Shown: positions 49,999 to 61,805 of the stretch, in pieces | How positions within the stretch are numbered: position 1 is the stretch's first letter | How the letters are laid out: the number at the start of each line of letters is the position of its first letter | Assembly (NCBI RefSeq): GCF_002283555.1 | Contig: NZ_MVOI01000003.1 | Coordinates: 394,536 to 458,535, forward strand | Reading direction: 5' to 3' | DNA: 64,000 bases | Source: Rubrivirga sp. SAORIC476 | Lineage (GTDB): Bacteria > Bacteroidota > Rhodothermia > Rhodothermales > Rubricoccaceae | Translations under genes and position numbers: made by a program | The notes under the pieces: model-generated | Seen by the model: only the letters and a program-made list of their open reading frames with translations | Told to the model about the DNA's origin: nothing | Database searches by the model: none

Positions 49999-50385
49999 AT
50001 GCGTCCCGTTCTACTGGCCCTGCTCTTCGTCCCCATCGTCGCTGCCCAGACGCCTTCTGATCCGCCGCCTCAAGCGGATGTCGAAGACGATTTCTGGTGC
50101 TACCACGAAGTCCAACCCGATCTCGTCGGCGGGCTGGCCGCACTCCAGGCAGCCGTCGCCTACCCCGAGGACGCGCGGGCCGAAGGCGTCGAGGGGCAGG
50201 TCATCGTCCAGTTTCTCGTCGAGCCCGACGGCTCCATCACGGAGGCCAGCGTCCTGCGCTCGCCCGACGAGCGGCTCTCGGCCGCTGCCCTGCACGCCGT
50301 CCGCCAGATGACGTTCACGCCGGGCGAGCAGCGGGGTCGCCCCGTCGTGGTCCGCTTCGCCGTTCCGGTGACGTTTCGGCTCTGA
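49999..50385 (+). CDS. secreted TonB C-terminal-domain protein
   Basis: A 128-residue protein with a signal peptide (MRPVLLALLFVPIVAAQ). The rest is a TonB C-terminal fold: LQAAVAYPEDARAEGVEGQVIVQFLVEPDGSITEASVLRSPDE, then LSAAALHAVRQMTFTPGEQRGRPVVVRFAVPVTFRL. There is no membrane anchor or Pro-rich stalk, so it is a free periplasmic TonB_C protein and not a normal energy transducer. Such proteins are common in Bacteroidota and Rhodothermota. Confidence 0.88.
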   Translation: MRPVLLALLFVPIVAAQTPSDPPPQADVEDDFWCYHEVQPDLVGGLAALQAAVAYPEDARAEGVEGQVIVQFLVEPDGSITEASVLRSPDERLSAAALHAVRQMTFTPGEQRGRPVVVRFAVPVTFRL

Positions 50386-50457
50386 CTCGGCTCGGGGCTC
50401 GCCCGAGGTAGGTGGGGTGACGGAGCGTTGGCGCGGCTGGCGGGTAGACTGGCCGAG

Positions 50458-52833
50458 ATGTCTGCTCCCGAGACCCCCGACCCGCTCGCCGACGGCGAGG
50501 ACACCGCGCTGCTCTACGGCCACGACCCGGCCGAGCGCATTGTCGCGCTCCACCCCGTCGGCCCGAGCCGGATGCGGCTCTACCGCCGCCGCTCGCCGAC
50601 CGAGGTGACGACGGAGGACGTGCCCGTCCACCCGTTTTTTTTCCTGTCCGACATCGATCTCCTGCGCGGCGTCTCGCGTGACCGGTTCCAGTTCCAGGAG
50701 CTCGCCGGGCCTGGCTTCTACCGACACCTCGTCGCCTTCCCCGATCGCGGGAGCTACTTCGACGCCCTCCGCAGCGTCCAGCGCGCGGCTGAGACCGTCA
50801 AGACGCGGCCCGACGAGGTCTACCTGCCCGGCGGCCCTGAGCAGCAGTACCTGATGCAGACCGGGCGGACGCTCTTCAAGGGCATGGCCTTCGACGAGAT
50901 CGTCCGCCTCCAACTCGATCTGGAGGTCTACTCGCCGTCCGGCTTCCCCCAGGCGGCCGAGCCCGAGCACCGGATCATCCTGGTCGCCCTCTCCGACTCG
51001 ACCGGCTGGTCCCGCCTCGTGGGCGCCCCGGGCATGGACGAGGCCGACGTGATCCGCGAGACGCTGGATCTGGTGCGCGAACGCGACCCGGACGTGATCG
51101 AAGGGCACAACATCCTGGGCTTCGACTGGCCCTACCTCACCGAGCGGTGCCGACGCCACGGCATTCCGCTCACGCTCGGCCGCGACGGCAGCACGCCACG
51201 CAGCTTTCCGTCCACGATGCGGTTCGCCGAGCGGGCGCTGGAGTTCGACGCGGTCGAGATCGCCGGGCGGCACGTCATCGACACGCTCCATCAGGTGATG
51301 GCCTTCGACGTGGTCCGCAGGGACCTGCCCAACTACACGCTCAAGGGCGCCGCCAGGTACTTCGGCTTCGCGCCCGAGGGACGGACGTACGTGCCGGGCG
51401 ACGAGATCGCGCACGTCTGGGACACCGACCCGGAGCGTCTGATGGCTTACGCCCTCGACGACGCCACCGAGACCGAGCGGCTGGCCCGGCACCTCTCCGG
51501 CAGCACCTTCTACCTGACCCAGATGGTGCCGATGCCCTACGGCCAAGCGGCGCGAACCGGGCCGGCGGCCAAGATCGAGAGCCTCTTCGTGCGCGGCTAC
51601 CTCCACGCCCGCCACGCCCTCCCCCGCCCCGAGGTAGGGAGCCAGATGGTCGGCGGCTACACGGACGTGTTCGTCACCGGCGTCGTCGGGCCTGTCGTCT
51701 ACGCGGACGTGGAGAGCCTCTACCCGTCGGTCATGCTGAACTACGGCGTCCAGCCGAAGGGCGACGTGCTGGGCCTCTTCCCGACGCTCCTCCGGCGGCT
51801 GACAGACCTTCGCTTCGAGACGAAGCACGCCATGCGCGACGCGGAGCCGGGCGAGCGGGACGAACTCGACGCCCGGCAGAGTGCCTACAAGATCGTCATC
51901 AACAGCTTCTACGGAAACATGGGCTTCGGCTTCGCCCTGTTCAACGACTTCGCCGAGGCGGACCGGGTCGCGGCGACGGGACAGGAGTTGCTGCGCCAGA
52001 TCATGCGGCTGGCGCGCGAGGCGGGGGCGCAGGTGGTCGAGGTCGACACCGACGGCGTGCTGTTCGTGCCACCGGAGGGGGTCGAGGGCGAGGAGGCCGA
52101 GCGCGCGTTCGTGCGGGCCCTCAGCGAGCAGATGCCCGACGGCATTCGCATCGGATTCGACGGGCGCTTCCGCCGGATGCTGTCCTACAAGAAGAAGAAC
52201 TACGCCCTGCTGGGCTACGACGGCCACCTGAAGTTCAAGGGGTCGAGCCTCGTGTCGCGGTCGTCGGAGCGGTTCGGCCGCGCGTTCGTGCGCGAGGGCA
52301 TCCGCCGGCTGCTGGAGGAGGACGTGCAGGGCCTCCACGACCTCTACCTCGCTCACCGACGCCAGATCGAGGCCCACGACTGGGCGGGCGTCGAGAGCTT
52401 CCAGCGCGTCGAGACGCTGAAAACGTCGCTGGCGGCCTACGACCGCGCCGTCGAGGCGGGCGAGCGGACGCGAGCGGCGGCCTACGAGGTCGCCCGGGCG
52501 AACACCGCGCGGACGGGCCGCGCTCCGGGCATCGGGGACCGCGTCGCGTACTACATCGCCGAGGGGAACCGGACCGCGAGCGGTCCGGGGCGGGTGTTCG
52601 AGACTGCGGCCCCGGCGAGCGCGTGGGACCCCGACGCGCCGGACGAGAGCACCGCGTTCTACCTCGACCGCCTCGACCAGCTCGCGACCCGCTTCGAGCC
52701 GTTCTTCGAGACGCCCGCCCAGTTCCGGCTCGTGTTCTCCGAAGAGGACCTGTTCGGCTTCGACGCCGAGGCGGTCCGCCTCGTGGTGCGCGAGCGCGAC
52801 CCCTCCGAGGTGGAAGACGACGTGCCGTTTTGA
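50458..52833 (+). CDS. family-B DNA polymerase with exonuclease domain
   Basis: A 791-residue polymerase. The 3'-5' exonuclease motifs are present: LQLDLEVYS (Asp and Glu), EGHNILGFDWPYL, and YALDDATETERLA. The polymerase motifs are VYADVESLYPSVML (A), KIVINSFYGNMGF (B) and VVEVDTDGVLFV (C, Asp near residues 529 and 531). All catalytic residues look intact, so it should be active with proofreading. It resembles archaeal PolB and E. coli Pol II; such enzymes are uncommon in bacteria outside a few groups. ATG 50458 chosen over a TTG at 50428. Possible role in damage bypass; inference. Confidence 0.93.
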   Translation: MSAPETPDPLADGEDTALLYGHDPAERIVALHPVGPSRMRLYRRRSPTEVTTEDVPVHPFFFLSDIDLLRGVSRDRFQFQELAGPGFYRHLVAFPDRGSYFDALRSVQRAAETVKTRPDEVYLPGGPEQQYLMQTGRTLFKGMAFDEIVRLQLDLEVYSPSGFPQAAEPEHRIILVALSDSTGWSRLVGAPGMDEADVIRETLDLVRERDPDVIEGHNILGFDWPYLTERCRRHGIPLTLGRDGSTPRSFPSTMRFAERALEFDAVEIAGRHVIDTLHQVMAFDVVRRDLPNYTLKGAARYFGFAPEGRTYVPGDEIAHVWDTDPERLMAYALDDATETERLARHLSGSTFYLTQMVPMPYGQAARTGPAAKIESLFVRGYLHARHALPRPEVGSQMVGGYTDVFVTGVVGPVVYADVESLYPSVMLNYGVQPKGDVLGLFPTLLRRLTDLRFETKHAMRDAEPGERDELDARQSAYKIVINSFYGNMGFGFALFNDFAEADRVAATGQELLRQIMRLAREAGAQVVEVDTDGVLFVPPEGVEGEEAERAFVRALSEQMPDGIRIGFDGRFRRMLSYKKKNYALLGYDGHLKFKGSSLVSRSSERFGRAFVREGIRRLLEEDVQGLHDLYLAHRRQIEAHDWAGVESFQRVETLKTSLAAYDRAVEAGERTRAAAYEVARANTARTGRAPGIGDRVAYYIAEGNRTASGPGRVFETAAPASAWDPDAPDESTAFYLDRLDQLATRFEPFFETPAQFRLVFSEEDLFGFDAEAVRLVVRERDPSEVEDDVPF

Positions 52834-52997
52834 GGCCGTCCCCGCGTCAGCCGTGAGGGGCCGGTGAAGTCGGCGGGGCGCTGTAGGCGGAACGACGACG
52901 CAGGCGTCGGTCCGGGCCGCACGGGCGAGGTACAGGCGAACCCCTACCGGGGGAGGGGGAGTGTGACGCGCTCCTTATCTCATTCCCCTCCCCCCCG

Positions 52998-53555
52998 ATG
53001 TCCCGTCTTCTCCTTTCCGCGCTCGCCCTCGCCTTCATCGCGACTGGCTGCATGTCCTCCGCCTCGATGAACGGCAACGCTGGTACGTCCGGCGCCTCCG
53101 CGGGCGTGATGGTCGGTGGCTCGATGATGCTGCCCACGCAGACGCTCGTCGAGAACGCCTCCGGTGCCTCCACCCTGACCACGCTCGTCTCCGCCGTCCA
53201 GGCCGCCGAGCTCGTCGAGACGCTGAGCGGCCCCGGCCCGTTCACGGTCTTCGCGCCCACGAACGCCGCCTTCTCGGCCGTCCCCGAGGCCACCCTCAAC
53301 TCGCTCATGATGCCCGCCAACCAGGCGCAGCTCCAGGGCGTGCTGACGTTCCACGTCGTCCCCGGTCGCCTCTCGGCCGCTGACCTCCGCGACGGCCAGA
53401 CCCTCACGACCGTCAACGGCGAGACGCTGATGGTGACCAAGGCCAACGGCCAGGTGATGGTCGGCAACGCCAACGGCATGGCGACGGTCACGCAGGCCAA
53501 CGTGTACGCCTCCAACGGCGTTGCCCACGTCATTGACGCGGTCCTGCTCCCGTAG
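52998..53555 (+). CDS. fasciclin-domain lipoprotein
   Basis: A 185-residue lipoprotein (MSRLLLSALALAFIATGC, Cys18). After a Ser/Gly/Met-rich linker it holds one FAS1 domain, about residues 50-185: VENASGASTLTTLVSAVQAAELVETLSG, PFTVFAPTNAAFSAV, and LTFHVVPGRLSAADL to NGVAHVIDAVLLP. FAS1 domains mediate adhesion or small-molecule binding. The mature protein is unusually Thr/Asn-rich. A strong terminator follows at 53611. Confidence 0.93.
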   Translation: MSRLLLSALALAFIATGCMSSASMNGNAGTSGASAGVMVGGSMMLPTQTLVENASGASTLTTLVSAVQAAELVETLSGPGPFTVFAPTNAAFSAVPEATLNSLMMPANQAQLQGVLTFHVVPGRLSAADLRDGQTLTTVNGETLMVTKANGQVMVGNANGMATVTQANVYASNGVAHVIDAVLLP

Positions 53556-53557
53556 AC

Positions 53558-53582
53558 CCGCTCGGCCGAATCGGTCGAGCGG
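53558..53582. repeat. near-perfect 25-base palindrome after the fasciclin gene
   Basis: CCGCTCG (53558-53564) and CGAGCGG (53576-53582) flank a centre that is itself nearly symmetric. It may strengthen the terminator that follows, or be a DNA-binding site. Confidence 0.5.
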
Positions 53583-53610
53583 CACCTCCTGACCGTCCCG
53601 ACGTTTCGGA

Positions 53611-53645
53611 GCGGGGGCGGCCTCCGGGTCGCCCCCGCTTTTTCG
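53611..53645 (+). terminator. intrinsic terminator of the fasciclin gene
   Basis: Perfect GC-rich stem GCGGGGGCG / CGCCCCCGC with a 10-base loop, followed by TTTTTCGTTT. This is the clearest intrinsic terminator in the window. Confidence 0.92.
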
Positions 53646-53666
53646 TTTCCGTCTTCCCGCTCTCTC

Positions 53667-54332
53667 ATGGCTGACCGCACCGCCCTCCTGCTCGGCGCCT
53701 CGGGCCTCGTCGGGCGTCACGTGCTCCGGCGCCTCGTCTCCGACGCTCGCTGGCGCCGCGTCGTCACGCTCGGTCGCCGACCGATGCCGACTGCGTTCGA
53801 CACGCACGAGCACCACATCGTCCACTTCGACGAGTTGGCGACCTACGCCGCTCACTTCGCTTGCGATGACCTCTTCTGCGCGCTCGGCACGACGATGAAG
53901 CAGGCCGGCTCCAAGGAGGCGTTCCGGCGGGTCGACCTGGAGATCCCGTTCGAGGCGGCCCAGCTGGCGCACTCGGCGGGCGCGAGCCAGATGCTGCTCG
54001 TGAGCGCCCTCGGCGCCGACCCGGACTCCCGTCTCTTCTACAACCGGACCAAGGGCGAGGCCGAGCGCGCGATCTCCGAGGTCGGGTTCGAAGCCGTCCA
54101 GATCGTCCGGCCGTCTCTGCTGGCGGGCGACCGCCGGGAGTCCCGCCTCGGCGAGCGGATCGGCCTGGCCGTGCTGAAACCGCTCTCCCCTCTGTTGCAA
54201 GGCCCCCTCTCCGCCCTCCGCCCCACCGAGGCCGAGGACGTCGCGGCAGCGATGGTCGCCCTCGCCGCGGCGCGGCCGACGGGGGTTCACACCTACGAGC
54301 CGGACGCGATCCGCACGTGGGCAACCCGCTGA
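53667..54332 (+). CDS. NAD(P)-binding atypical SDR (TIP30/HTATIP2-like)
   Basis: A 221-residue atypical short-chain dehydrogenase. The dinucleotide loop is LLGASGLVGRHV. Further blocks are DDLFCALGTTMKQAGSKEAFRRVD, LLVSALGADPDSRLFYNRTKGEAE with the YNRTK motif, and QIVRPSLLAGDR, all as in the HTATIP2-like oxidoreductases found in many bacteria. The substrate is unknown. It stands alone, just after the fasciclin terminator. Confidence 0.88.
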   Translation: MADRTALLLGASGLVGRHVLRRLVSDARWRRVVTLGRRPMPTAFDTHEHHIVHFDELATYAAHFACDDLFCALGTTMKQAGSKEAFRRVDLEIPFEAAQLAHSAGASQMLLVSALGADPDSRLFYNRTKGEAERAISEVGFEAVQIVRPSLLAGDRRESRLGERIGLAVLKPLSPLLQGPLSALRPTEAEDVAAAMVALAAARPTGVHTYEPDAIRTWATR

Positions 54333-54378
54333 CACGCGAGGTGGGGCACCGGAGCGTGCCCTGTCTCGACAGAGGGTC

Positions 54379-54399
54379 GCGGCCGTATCATTCGGCCGC
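54379..54399. other. stem-loop upstream of the sugar phosphotransferase
   Basis: GCGGCCG, loop TATCATT, CGGCCGC: a perfect 7-base stem with an AT-rich loop. It lies between the SDR stop and the polyprenyl phosphotransferase start. No T run, so it may be a protein-binding dyad or an mRNA hairpin. Confidence 0.45.
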
Positions 54400-54467
54400 A
54401 CACACCCCGTCGCATCTGATCGTTTGAGACGCTCTCTCGCTCTCCTGCCCCGGTTCTCACGGGTCCG

Positions 54468-55895
54468 ATGCTTCGCGAACGCAGCCTGTTTCTCCAGCGC
54501 CTCCTCTTCGGCGCCGACCTGACGTTGATCGCGCTGGCCTGGGTGCTGGCGTGGATCGTGCGGTTCGAGGTGCTCTCGCCGCCCGGCTGGATCCCGATCG
54601 AGACGTATCTCGGCTTCCTGCCGTTCGTGCTGGCCGTGTGGGGCGGCGTGCTGCTGGTGTCGGGCCTCTACCGGACGCGCCGCGCGCAGCGCCTGACGCT
54701 GGTCGTCTACGCCGTTGCCCGGGCGGTGGTGCTGGGCCTCGTGGTGTCGCTGGGGGCGCTGTTCTTCTACCGCGAGTTCTCGTTTTCGCGGCTGCACGTG
54801 CTCCTGTTCGCCGGGTTCGCGTCCGTCTTCCTGGTCGGGTTGCGGCTGGCCATCTACACGGTGTTGCGGCGGGGCCGCGAGAGCGGGCGAAACGTCCGCC
54901 GGGTGCTGATCGTGGGTGCGGGCAAGGCCGGGCAGCGGCTGGCGCGGGCGTTCCGCCACTACCCGTGGATGGGCTTCGAAGTGATCGGCTTCCTAGACGA
55001 CCGCGAGGGGGCCGTCGAGGCCGAGCCGCCGGACCCGCTCTACCCGGAGTCCGTCGAGCGGCCGACCGTGCTCGGCCCGGTGGACGCCATCGAGGAGGTC
55101 CTGGAGGCGCGCGGCAGCGTGGACCTCGTATACGCGGCCCTGCCGCTGGCCGCGGCCAACAAGATCCAGATCGTGGCAGAGGCCTGCGCGCGCCACACGG
55201 CGCACCTCTGCCTCGTGCCCGACCTGTTCGGCCTCGACCTGCTGATGAACAGCCGCGTCTCCGACGTGGATGGCCTCCCGGTGATCCACCTCCTCGACGA
55301 GGCGCCGTTCGACTTCCGGCAGGTCATCAAGCGCGCGGCCGACGTGGCGTTCTCCATCGCCGTCCTGATCCTGCTCTCACCGCTGCTGGCCGCCATCGCG
55401 CTCGCCGTCAAGGGGTCGTCGCCGGGGCCGGTGCTGTACCGACAGGAGCGGATGAGCCTCAACGGCCAGACGTTCGACATCCTCAAGTTCCGCTCCATGC
55501 CCGTCGACGCCGAGGCGGGCACGGGCGCGGTCTGGTCCACGAAGGGCGAGAGCCGCGCCACGCCCGTCGGCGCCTTCCTGCGGCGGACCTCGCTGGACGA
55601 ACTGCCGCAGTTCTGGAACGTCCTCCGCGGCGACATGTCGGTCGTCGGGCCGCGCCCGGAGCGGCCGACGTTGATCGAGGGCTTCCGCCAGCAGATCCCC
55701 GGCTACATGCTGCGCCACAAGACGAAGGCGGGCATCACGGGCTGGGCGCAGGTCAACGGCTGGCGCGGCGACACGAGCCTGACCAAGCGCATCGAGTACG
55801 ACCTGTTCTACATCCAGAACTGGTCGCTCTGGCTCGACTTCAAGATCGTCCTGCTGACGGTCTGGAAGGGGTTCGTCCACGAGAACGCGCACTGA
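54468..55895 (+). CDS. polyprenyl-phosphate hexose-1-phosphate transferase (WcaJ/WbaP-type)
   Basis: A 475-residue membrane enzyme that starts exopolysaccharide repeat-unit assembly by putting hexose-1-phosphate onto undecaprenyl phosphate. Four helices lie in the first 150 residues, then a Rossmann-like domain (VLIVGAGKAGQRLARAF, VIGFLDDREG). The catalytic domain follows a membrane-entrant helix (KRAADVAFSIAVLILLSPLLAAI): LYRQERMSLNGQTFDILKFRSM, LRRTSLDELPQFWNVLRGDMSVVGPRPERP. Complete length for the family. It fits the surface sugar genes at 7-11.6 kb, though it is far away. Confidence 0.94.
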   Translation: MLRERSLFLQRLLFGADLTLIALAWVLAWIVRFEVLSPPGWIPIETYLGFLPFVLAVWGGVLLVSGLYRTRRAQRLTLVVYAVARAVVLGLVVSLGALFFYREFSFSRLHVLLFAGFASVFLVGLRLAIYTVLRRGRESGRNVRRVLIVGAGKAGQRLARAFRHYPWMGFEVIGFLDDREGAVEAEPPDPLYPESVERPTVLGPVDAIEEVLEARGSVDLVYAALPLAAANKIQIVAEACARHTAHLCLVPDLFGLDLLMNSRVSDVDGLPVIHLLDEAPFDFRQVIKRAADVAFSIAVLILLSPLLAAIALAVKGSSPGPVLYRQERMSLNGQTFDILKFRSMPVDAEAGTGAVWSTKGESRATPVGAFLRRTSLDELPQFWNVLRGDMSVVGPRPERPTLIEGFRQQIPGYMLRHKTKAGITGWAQVNGWRGDTSLTKRIEYDLFYIQNWSLWLDFKIVLLTVWKGFVHENAH

Positions 55896-55900
55896 CCCCA

Positions 55901-55922
55901 CCCGCCTCGGCGCCGAAGCGGG
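55901..55922. repeat. CCGCCTCGG palindrome, copy 5
   Basis: Arms CCCGCCTCGG and CCGAAGCGGG with CG between them; one mismatch. Six bases after the stop of the phosphotransferase gene, between convergent genes. Confidence 0.7.
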
Positions 55923-55937
55923 CAGACGGCATGGCGC

Positions 55938-56324
55938 CTACTCCTGGCGCGTGAGCACCTCGTCGCCGGAGGCCCCCGTCTGGTTCTCCCAGCGCGCGGT
56001 GATCTCGTCCTGGCGGATGCTCGTCGTCACGTAGGTGACCGTGTAGCCGGTGCTCGGCACGTCGTAGGTCCACGTGAGGGTGCTGTCCGCGTAGATCACC
56101 GACACCACGTCGAACACCTCGCCGTCGGAGTCGACGACGCCGACCGCGTAGCCCTCATCGGCGAGCGAGATCGTGTGGGTCGCCCCGTCGAGGTCGGCCC
56201 AGACGCCGAGGAGACGCGGGTCGAGATCCGGCGCGGCTGGCCCGGAGGACGCGCACGCGGGCAGCACAGCGACGGCCAGCAGGAAAAAGACGACCCGGAC
56301 CGGAGTGGAAGCGGCGAGAGACAT
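55938..56324 (-). CDS. hypothetical lipoprotein
   Basis: A 128-residue lipoprotein: signal MSLAASTPVRVVFFLLAVAVLPACASS (lipobox LPAC). The mature part is beta-rich with LLGVWADLDGATHTISLADEG and TYDVPSTGYTVTYVTTSIRQDEITARWEN, a pattern like the small lipocalin-like domains of Bacteroidota, but the family is not certain. Convergent with the sugar phosphotransferase. Confidence 0.75.
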   Translation of the reverse strand: MSLAASTPVRVVFFLLAVAVLPACASSGPAAPDLDPRLLGVWADLDGATHTISLADEGYAVGVVDSDGEVFDVVSVIYADSTLTWTYDVPSTGYTVTYVTTSIRQDEITARWENQTGASGDEVLTRQE

Positions 56325-56535
56325 GGTGGGAGGAGGAGAGGAACAGGATGCTGAGTCTACCGACTCCCCCGGCCGCATCGGTATCCCCGACACGCGGGAG
56401 GTGGCGTCCGTCCGGCATGCTGAGGAGAGCGGCCCTCGCGCGGATGAGCCTCCGCGCCTGCGACGGGCCCCATCCCCGAGCGATGCACCTGGCCGCTTCC
56501 CCCCGTTCTTCGCCCGTCTGGCGGTAGCAGCGGGC

Positions 56536-56546
56536 TAGCTTTCGGG
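56536..56546 (+). promoter_or_regulatory. TAGCTTTCGGG promoter-like box (ABC-F gene)
   Basis: TAGCTTTCGGG, 28 bases before the ATG at 56564; same form and spacing as at 13160. Confidence 0.45.
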
Positions 56547-56563
56547 CCGATCCCCCCCGGCCC

Positions 56564-58624
<2,061 letters not shown>

Positions 58625-58707
58625 GCGTCAGCCAGGGGAAGCGGTGCCGCCCCCCGCATCGCGAGCGCCACGCCTGACCGTCCTCTCTCGTCCTTCCCGA
58701 CTCTCTC

Positions 58708-59058
58708 GTGCCCGACCTCCCTGCCTGCCCCGTCTGCGCCTCCGCATTCATCTACGAGTACTCGAACATGCTCGTCTGCCCAGAGTGCGCGCATGAGTGG
58801 TCGGCGGACCTGACCGAGGCGGAGGTGGCCGAAGCCGCAGGCCAGCGCGTCGTGACCGACGCCAACGGGGCGCCCCTCGCCGATGGGGACTCCGTCACGG
58901 TCATCAAGGACCTCAAGGTGCGCGGCTCGTCGTCGGTGGTGAAAGTCGGCACCCGCGTCAAGAACATCCGCCTCGTAGACGGAGACCACGACATCGACTG
59001 CCGAATCCCCGGCATCGGGTCGATGGGACTCAAGTCGGAGTTCGTCCGCAAGGCCTGA
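58708..59058 (+). CDS. PhnA/YjdM family zinc-ribbon protein
   Basis: A 116-residue protein with GTG start. N-terminal zinc ribbon: CPVC and CPEC ([24 protein letters not shown]). The C-terminal SH3-like domain reads [55 protein letters not shown], the exact PhnA family ending. Despite its name it is not shown to act on phosphonates, and no phn genes lie nearby. Confidence 0.94.
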   Translation: MPDLPACPVCASAFIYEYSNMLVCPECAHEWSADLTEAEVAEAAGQRVVTDANGAPLADGDSVTVIKDLKVRGSSSVVKVGTRVKNIRLVDGDHDIDCRIPGIGSMGLKSEFVRKA

Positions 59059-59066
59059 GTCTGTCC

Positions 59067-59080
59067 GCCTCGGCCGAGGC
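59067..59080. repeat. CCGCCTCGG palindrome, copy 6
   Basis: Perfect 14-base palindrome GCCTCGGCCGAGGC, eight bases after the PhnA/YjdM stop. Confidence 0.65.
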
Positions 59081-59244
59081 GCGAGGCAGTCCACCGAATC
59101 CCCGAGGCGCGGCTATCGGCCGGTAAACAGTGCGGTCAGGTCCGCCGTCGATGTCGGTCACGGCTACGATCTCCCGGCCGGGGGCGGCGATCTGCGATCT
59201 GGCAGGAGGTATCCTCCCGACTTCCTCCCCCTCAATTCGTCGTC

Positions 59245-59754
59245 ATGCGCGCCGCCGTTCTCGTCCTCGCCTTCGTCCTCACCCCGACCGCCTTCGCCCA
59301 GACCGACGCGGCCCCGGCCGACTCCGCAGCTACGCCGACAGTCGCACCGCCCGCTCCGGCCGAGAGCCGGGCGCCGATGCGCGACAGCGATGCCGAGACG
59401 CGGGCGCTGATCCTGAACGTGTTCGTGCCTGGCCTGGGGCATCTCCAGGCGGGCGACACCGGGCCGGGCGTGGCGCTGCTGGGCCTCGGCGTGGCGCTGC
59501 CCGTCGGGACGGCGCTCGCGACCGGCGTCAGCTCGTTCCAGTGCAGCTCGGGCGCGGGCTGCGACGACCTCGACAGCAACACGGCGCTATTTCTCACCGC
59601 GGCGACGGTCGGGCTCGGCGCCTGGATCTACGGCATGGTCGACGCCGACAACGCGGTCCGGCGCGTGCAGGACCGGCGGCTCGCCGCGGCGCCGACCGTC
59701 GTCTCGAGCGGGGCAGGCGTCGCTCCGGGCCTCGCGCTCCGCGTCGAGTTGTAG
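59245..59754 (+). CDS. hypothetical membrane protein with signal peptide
   Basis: A 169-residue protein with signal MRAAVLVLAFVLTPTAFAQ and an Ala/Pro-rich linker. Two or three hydrophobic segments follow, with ALILNVFVPGLGHLQAGDTGPGVALLGLGVALPVG; the phrase (V)PGLGxxxxGxxxxG is the hallmark of small DUF5683-like Bacteroidota proteins. A Cys pair (FQCSSGAGCDD) may form a disulfide. TATCCTCCCG lies 35 bases upstream and may be its promoter box. Confidence 0.75.
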   Translation: MRAAVLVLAFVLTPTAFAQTDAAPADSAATPTVAPPAPAESRAPMRDSDAETRALILNVFVPGLGHLQAGDTGPGVALLGLGVALPVGTALATGVSSFQCSSGAGCDDLDSNTALFLTAATVGLGAWIYGMVDADNAVRRVQDRRLAAAPTVVSSGAGVAPGLALRVEL

Positions 59755-59781
59755 CCTGCCTGGACGGCTCGGTGGGCCGAC

Positions 59782-60840
59782 TCAGAGCCGCAGTCGAACG
59801 ATGCGACCCGCGGGGCCGGTCAGCCAGATCGCGTCCTGCCCGGCCGCGGCGACGCCCCAGAACGTCTCGCTGGCGACCAGACGCCACGTGAGCCCGTCGT
59901 CCTCGGACACGCCGACGCCGCCCGGCCCGACGACCACCAGCGCGTCGGTGCCGGGCACGTAGGCGGCGCCGTAGGCCGCGCCGGGGAACGGCAGTTGCCC
60001 GCCCTTGCGCCACGTCCGACCACCGTCGGCCGTGATGGCGACGGCGTCGGTGTATGCGTCCGCGTCGGCGATGTCGCCGCCGACCGCGACGCCATGGCGG
60101 TCGCCCCGGAACGCCACCGAGGCGGCCCCGGCCGCCTCGCCCGCCACGAGCGGCAGGTCGGCGGCCTCCCACGTGGCCCCGCCGTCCGAGGTGCGGAGGA
60201 CGCGCGCGGGGTCGGCGTTGCCGGTCGCGATCCAGGCGAGGCTGTCGCTGCGCGTGGCGACGCAGGTGCCGGACGCCGCGAAGCCGCCCTCGCCCTCGCC
60301 CGCCGCAGGGAGGGACGCCGACGGAACGCGCGGCCATGTCGCCCCGCCGTCGGTCGTCCGCCGCACGCGCAGTTCGCCGTCGACCGAGTCGCCGTAGAGC
60401 ACGCCGCGGCGGGCGTCCCACATCGAGAGGCAGTCGTAGAAGCCGTCCGGCTCGTCGTTGACGAACACCGTCCGCCAGGAGGCCCCGCCGTCGGTCGTCT
60501 TGGCGATGGTGGAGGAGGCGCCGGTGCCGATGGAGAGCGCCCACGCCGTCCGCGCGTCGAGCGCGACCACCTCGCGGAACTGGAGCGTGTCGGCCCCCGC
60601 CACGGTCACCGGGACGGCGGTCCACGTCGCCCCGCCGTCGGTCGTCCGGACCACCGTGCCGCCCGCGCCGGACGCCCACACGACGGCGTCGTCGACGGCG
60701 TGCGCCGCGATCAGGAGTTGGTCGGAGCCGGACGCCTGCTCCGTTAGACGCGGCGGAAGGACGGACGAACTGGTCCCGGCTGCTCCGCCACAGGCGGAGA
60801 GGGCGACGGCCAGGGCAGAGACGAGAAGGGTGAGACGCAT
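59782..60840 (-). CDS. Ycf48-like beta-propeller lipoprotein
   Basis: A 352-residue lipoprotein (LVSALAVALSAC, Cys18). Five or more BNR/Ycf48-type repeats are visible, each with TxDGGxTW: RTTDGGATWTAV, KTTDGGASWRTV, RTTDGGATWPRV, RTSDGGATWEAA, ITADGGRTWRKG and SEDDGLTWRLV. Ycf48 helps photosystem II assembly in cyanobacteria, but homologues are widespread in heterotrophs with unknown roles. ATG 60840 chosen as it gives the lipobox. Confidence 0.9.
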   Translation of the reverse strand: MRLTLLVSALAVALSACGGAAGTSSSVLPPRLTEQASGSDQLLIAAHAVDDAVVWASGAGGTVVRTTDGGATWTAVPVTVAGADTLQFREVVALDARTAWALSIGTGASSTIAKTTDGGASWRTVFVNDEPDGFYDCLSMWDARRGVLYGDSVDGELRVRRTTDGGATWPRVPSASLPAAGEGEGGFAASGTCVATRSDSLAWIATGNADPARVLRTSDGGATWEAADLPLVAGEAAGAASVAFRGDRHGVAVGGDIADADAYTDAVAITADGGRTWRKGGQLPFPGAAYGAAYVPGTDALVVVGPGGVGVSEDDGLTWRLVASETFWGVAAAGQDAIWLTGPAGRIVRLRL

Positions 60841-60926
60841 CAAGGGTCGGGGGTGCAGGGTATGGGCAAGATGCCACCAGATCGCATCCGTTGGGGCACG
60901 GCGTGCCGTGCCCTCCCCCGGCGCCC

Positions 60927-60946
60927 CCGCCTCGGCACCGAGGCGG
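60927..60946. repeat. CCGCCTCGG palindrome, copy 7
   Basis: Perfect arms CCGCCTCGG and CCGAGGCGG with CA between them, nine bases beyond the end of the SDR gene at 60955, in the 114-base gap with the Ycf48-like gene. Confidence 0.75.
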
Positions 60947-60954
60947 ACAGGCAC

Positions 60955-61686
<732 letters not shown>

Positions 61687-61805
61687 GGAGGGGTCAGGGG
61701 AAGGGCCGGTGGGACGCGACCCCGGCGAGCGGGATCCGCCCGTCCCGTTCTCCTGGCTCCGCCTTCGCCTGCCGGACCGGGTCGCCTCCCTCCCGTCGGG
61801 CGGCC

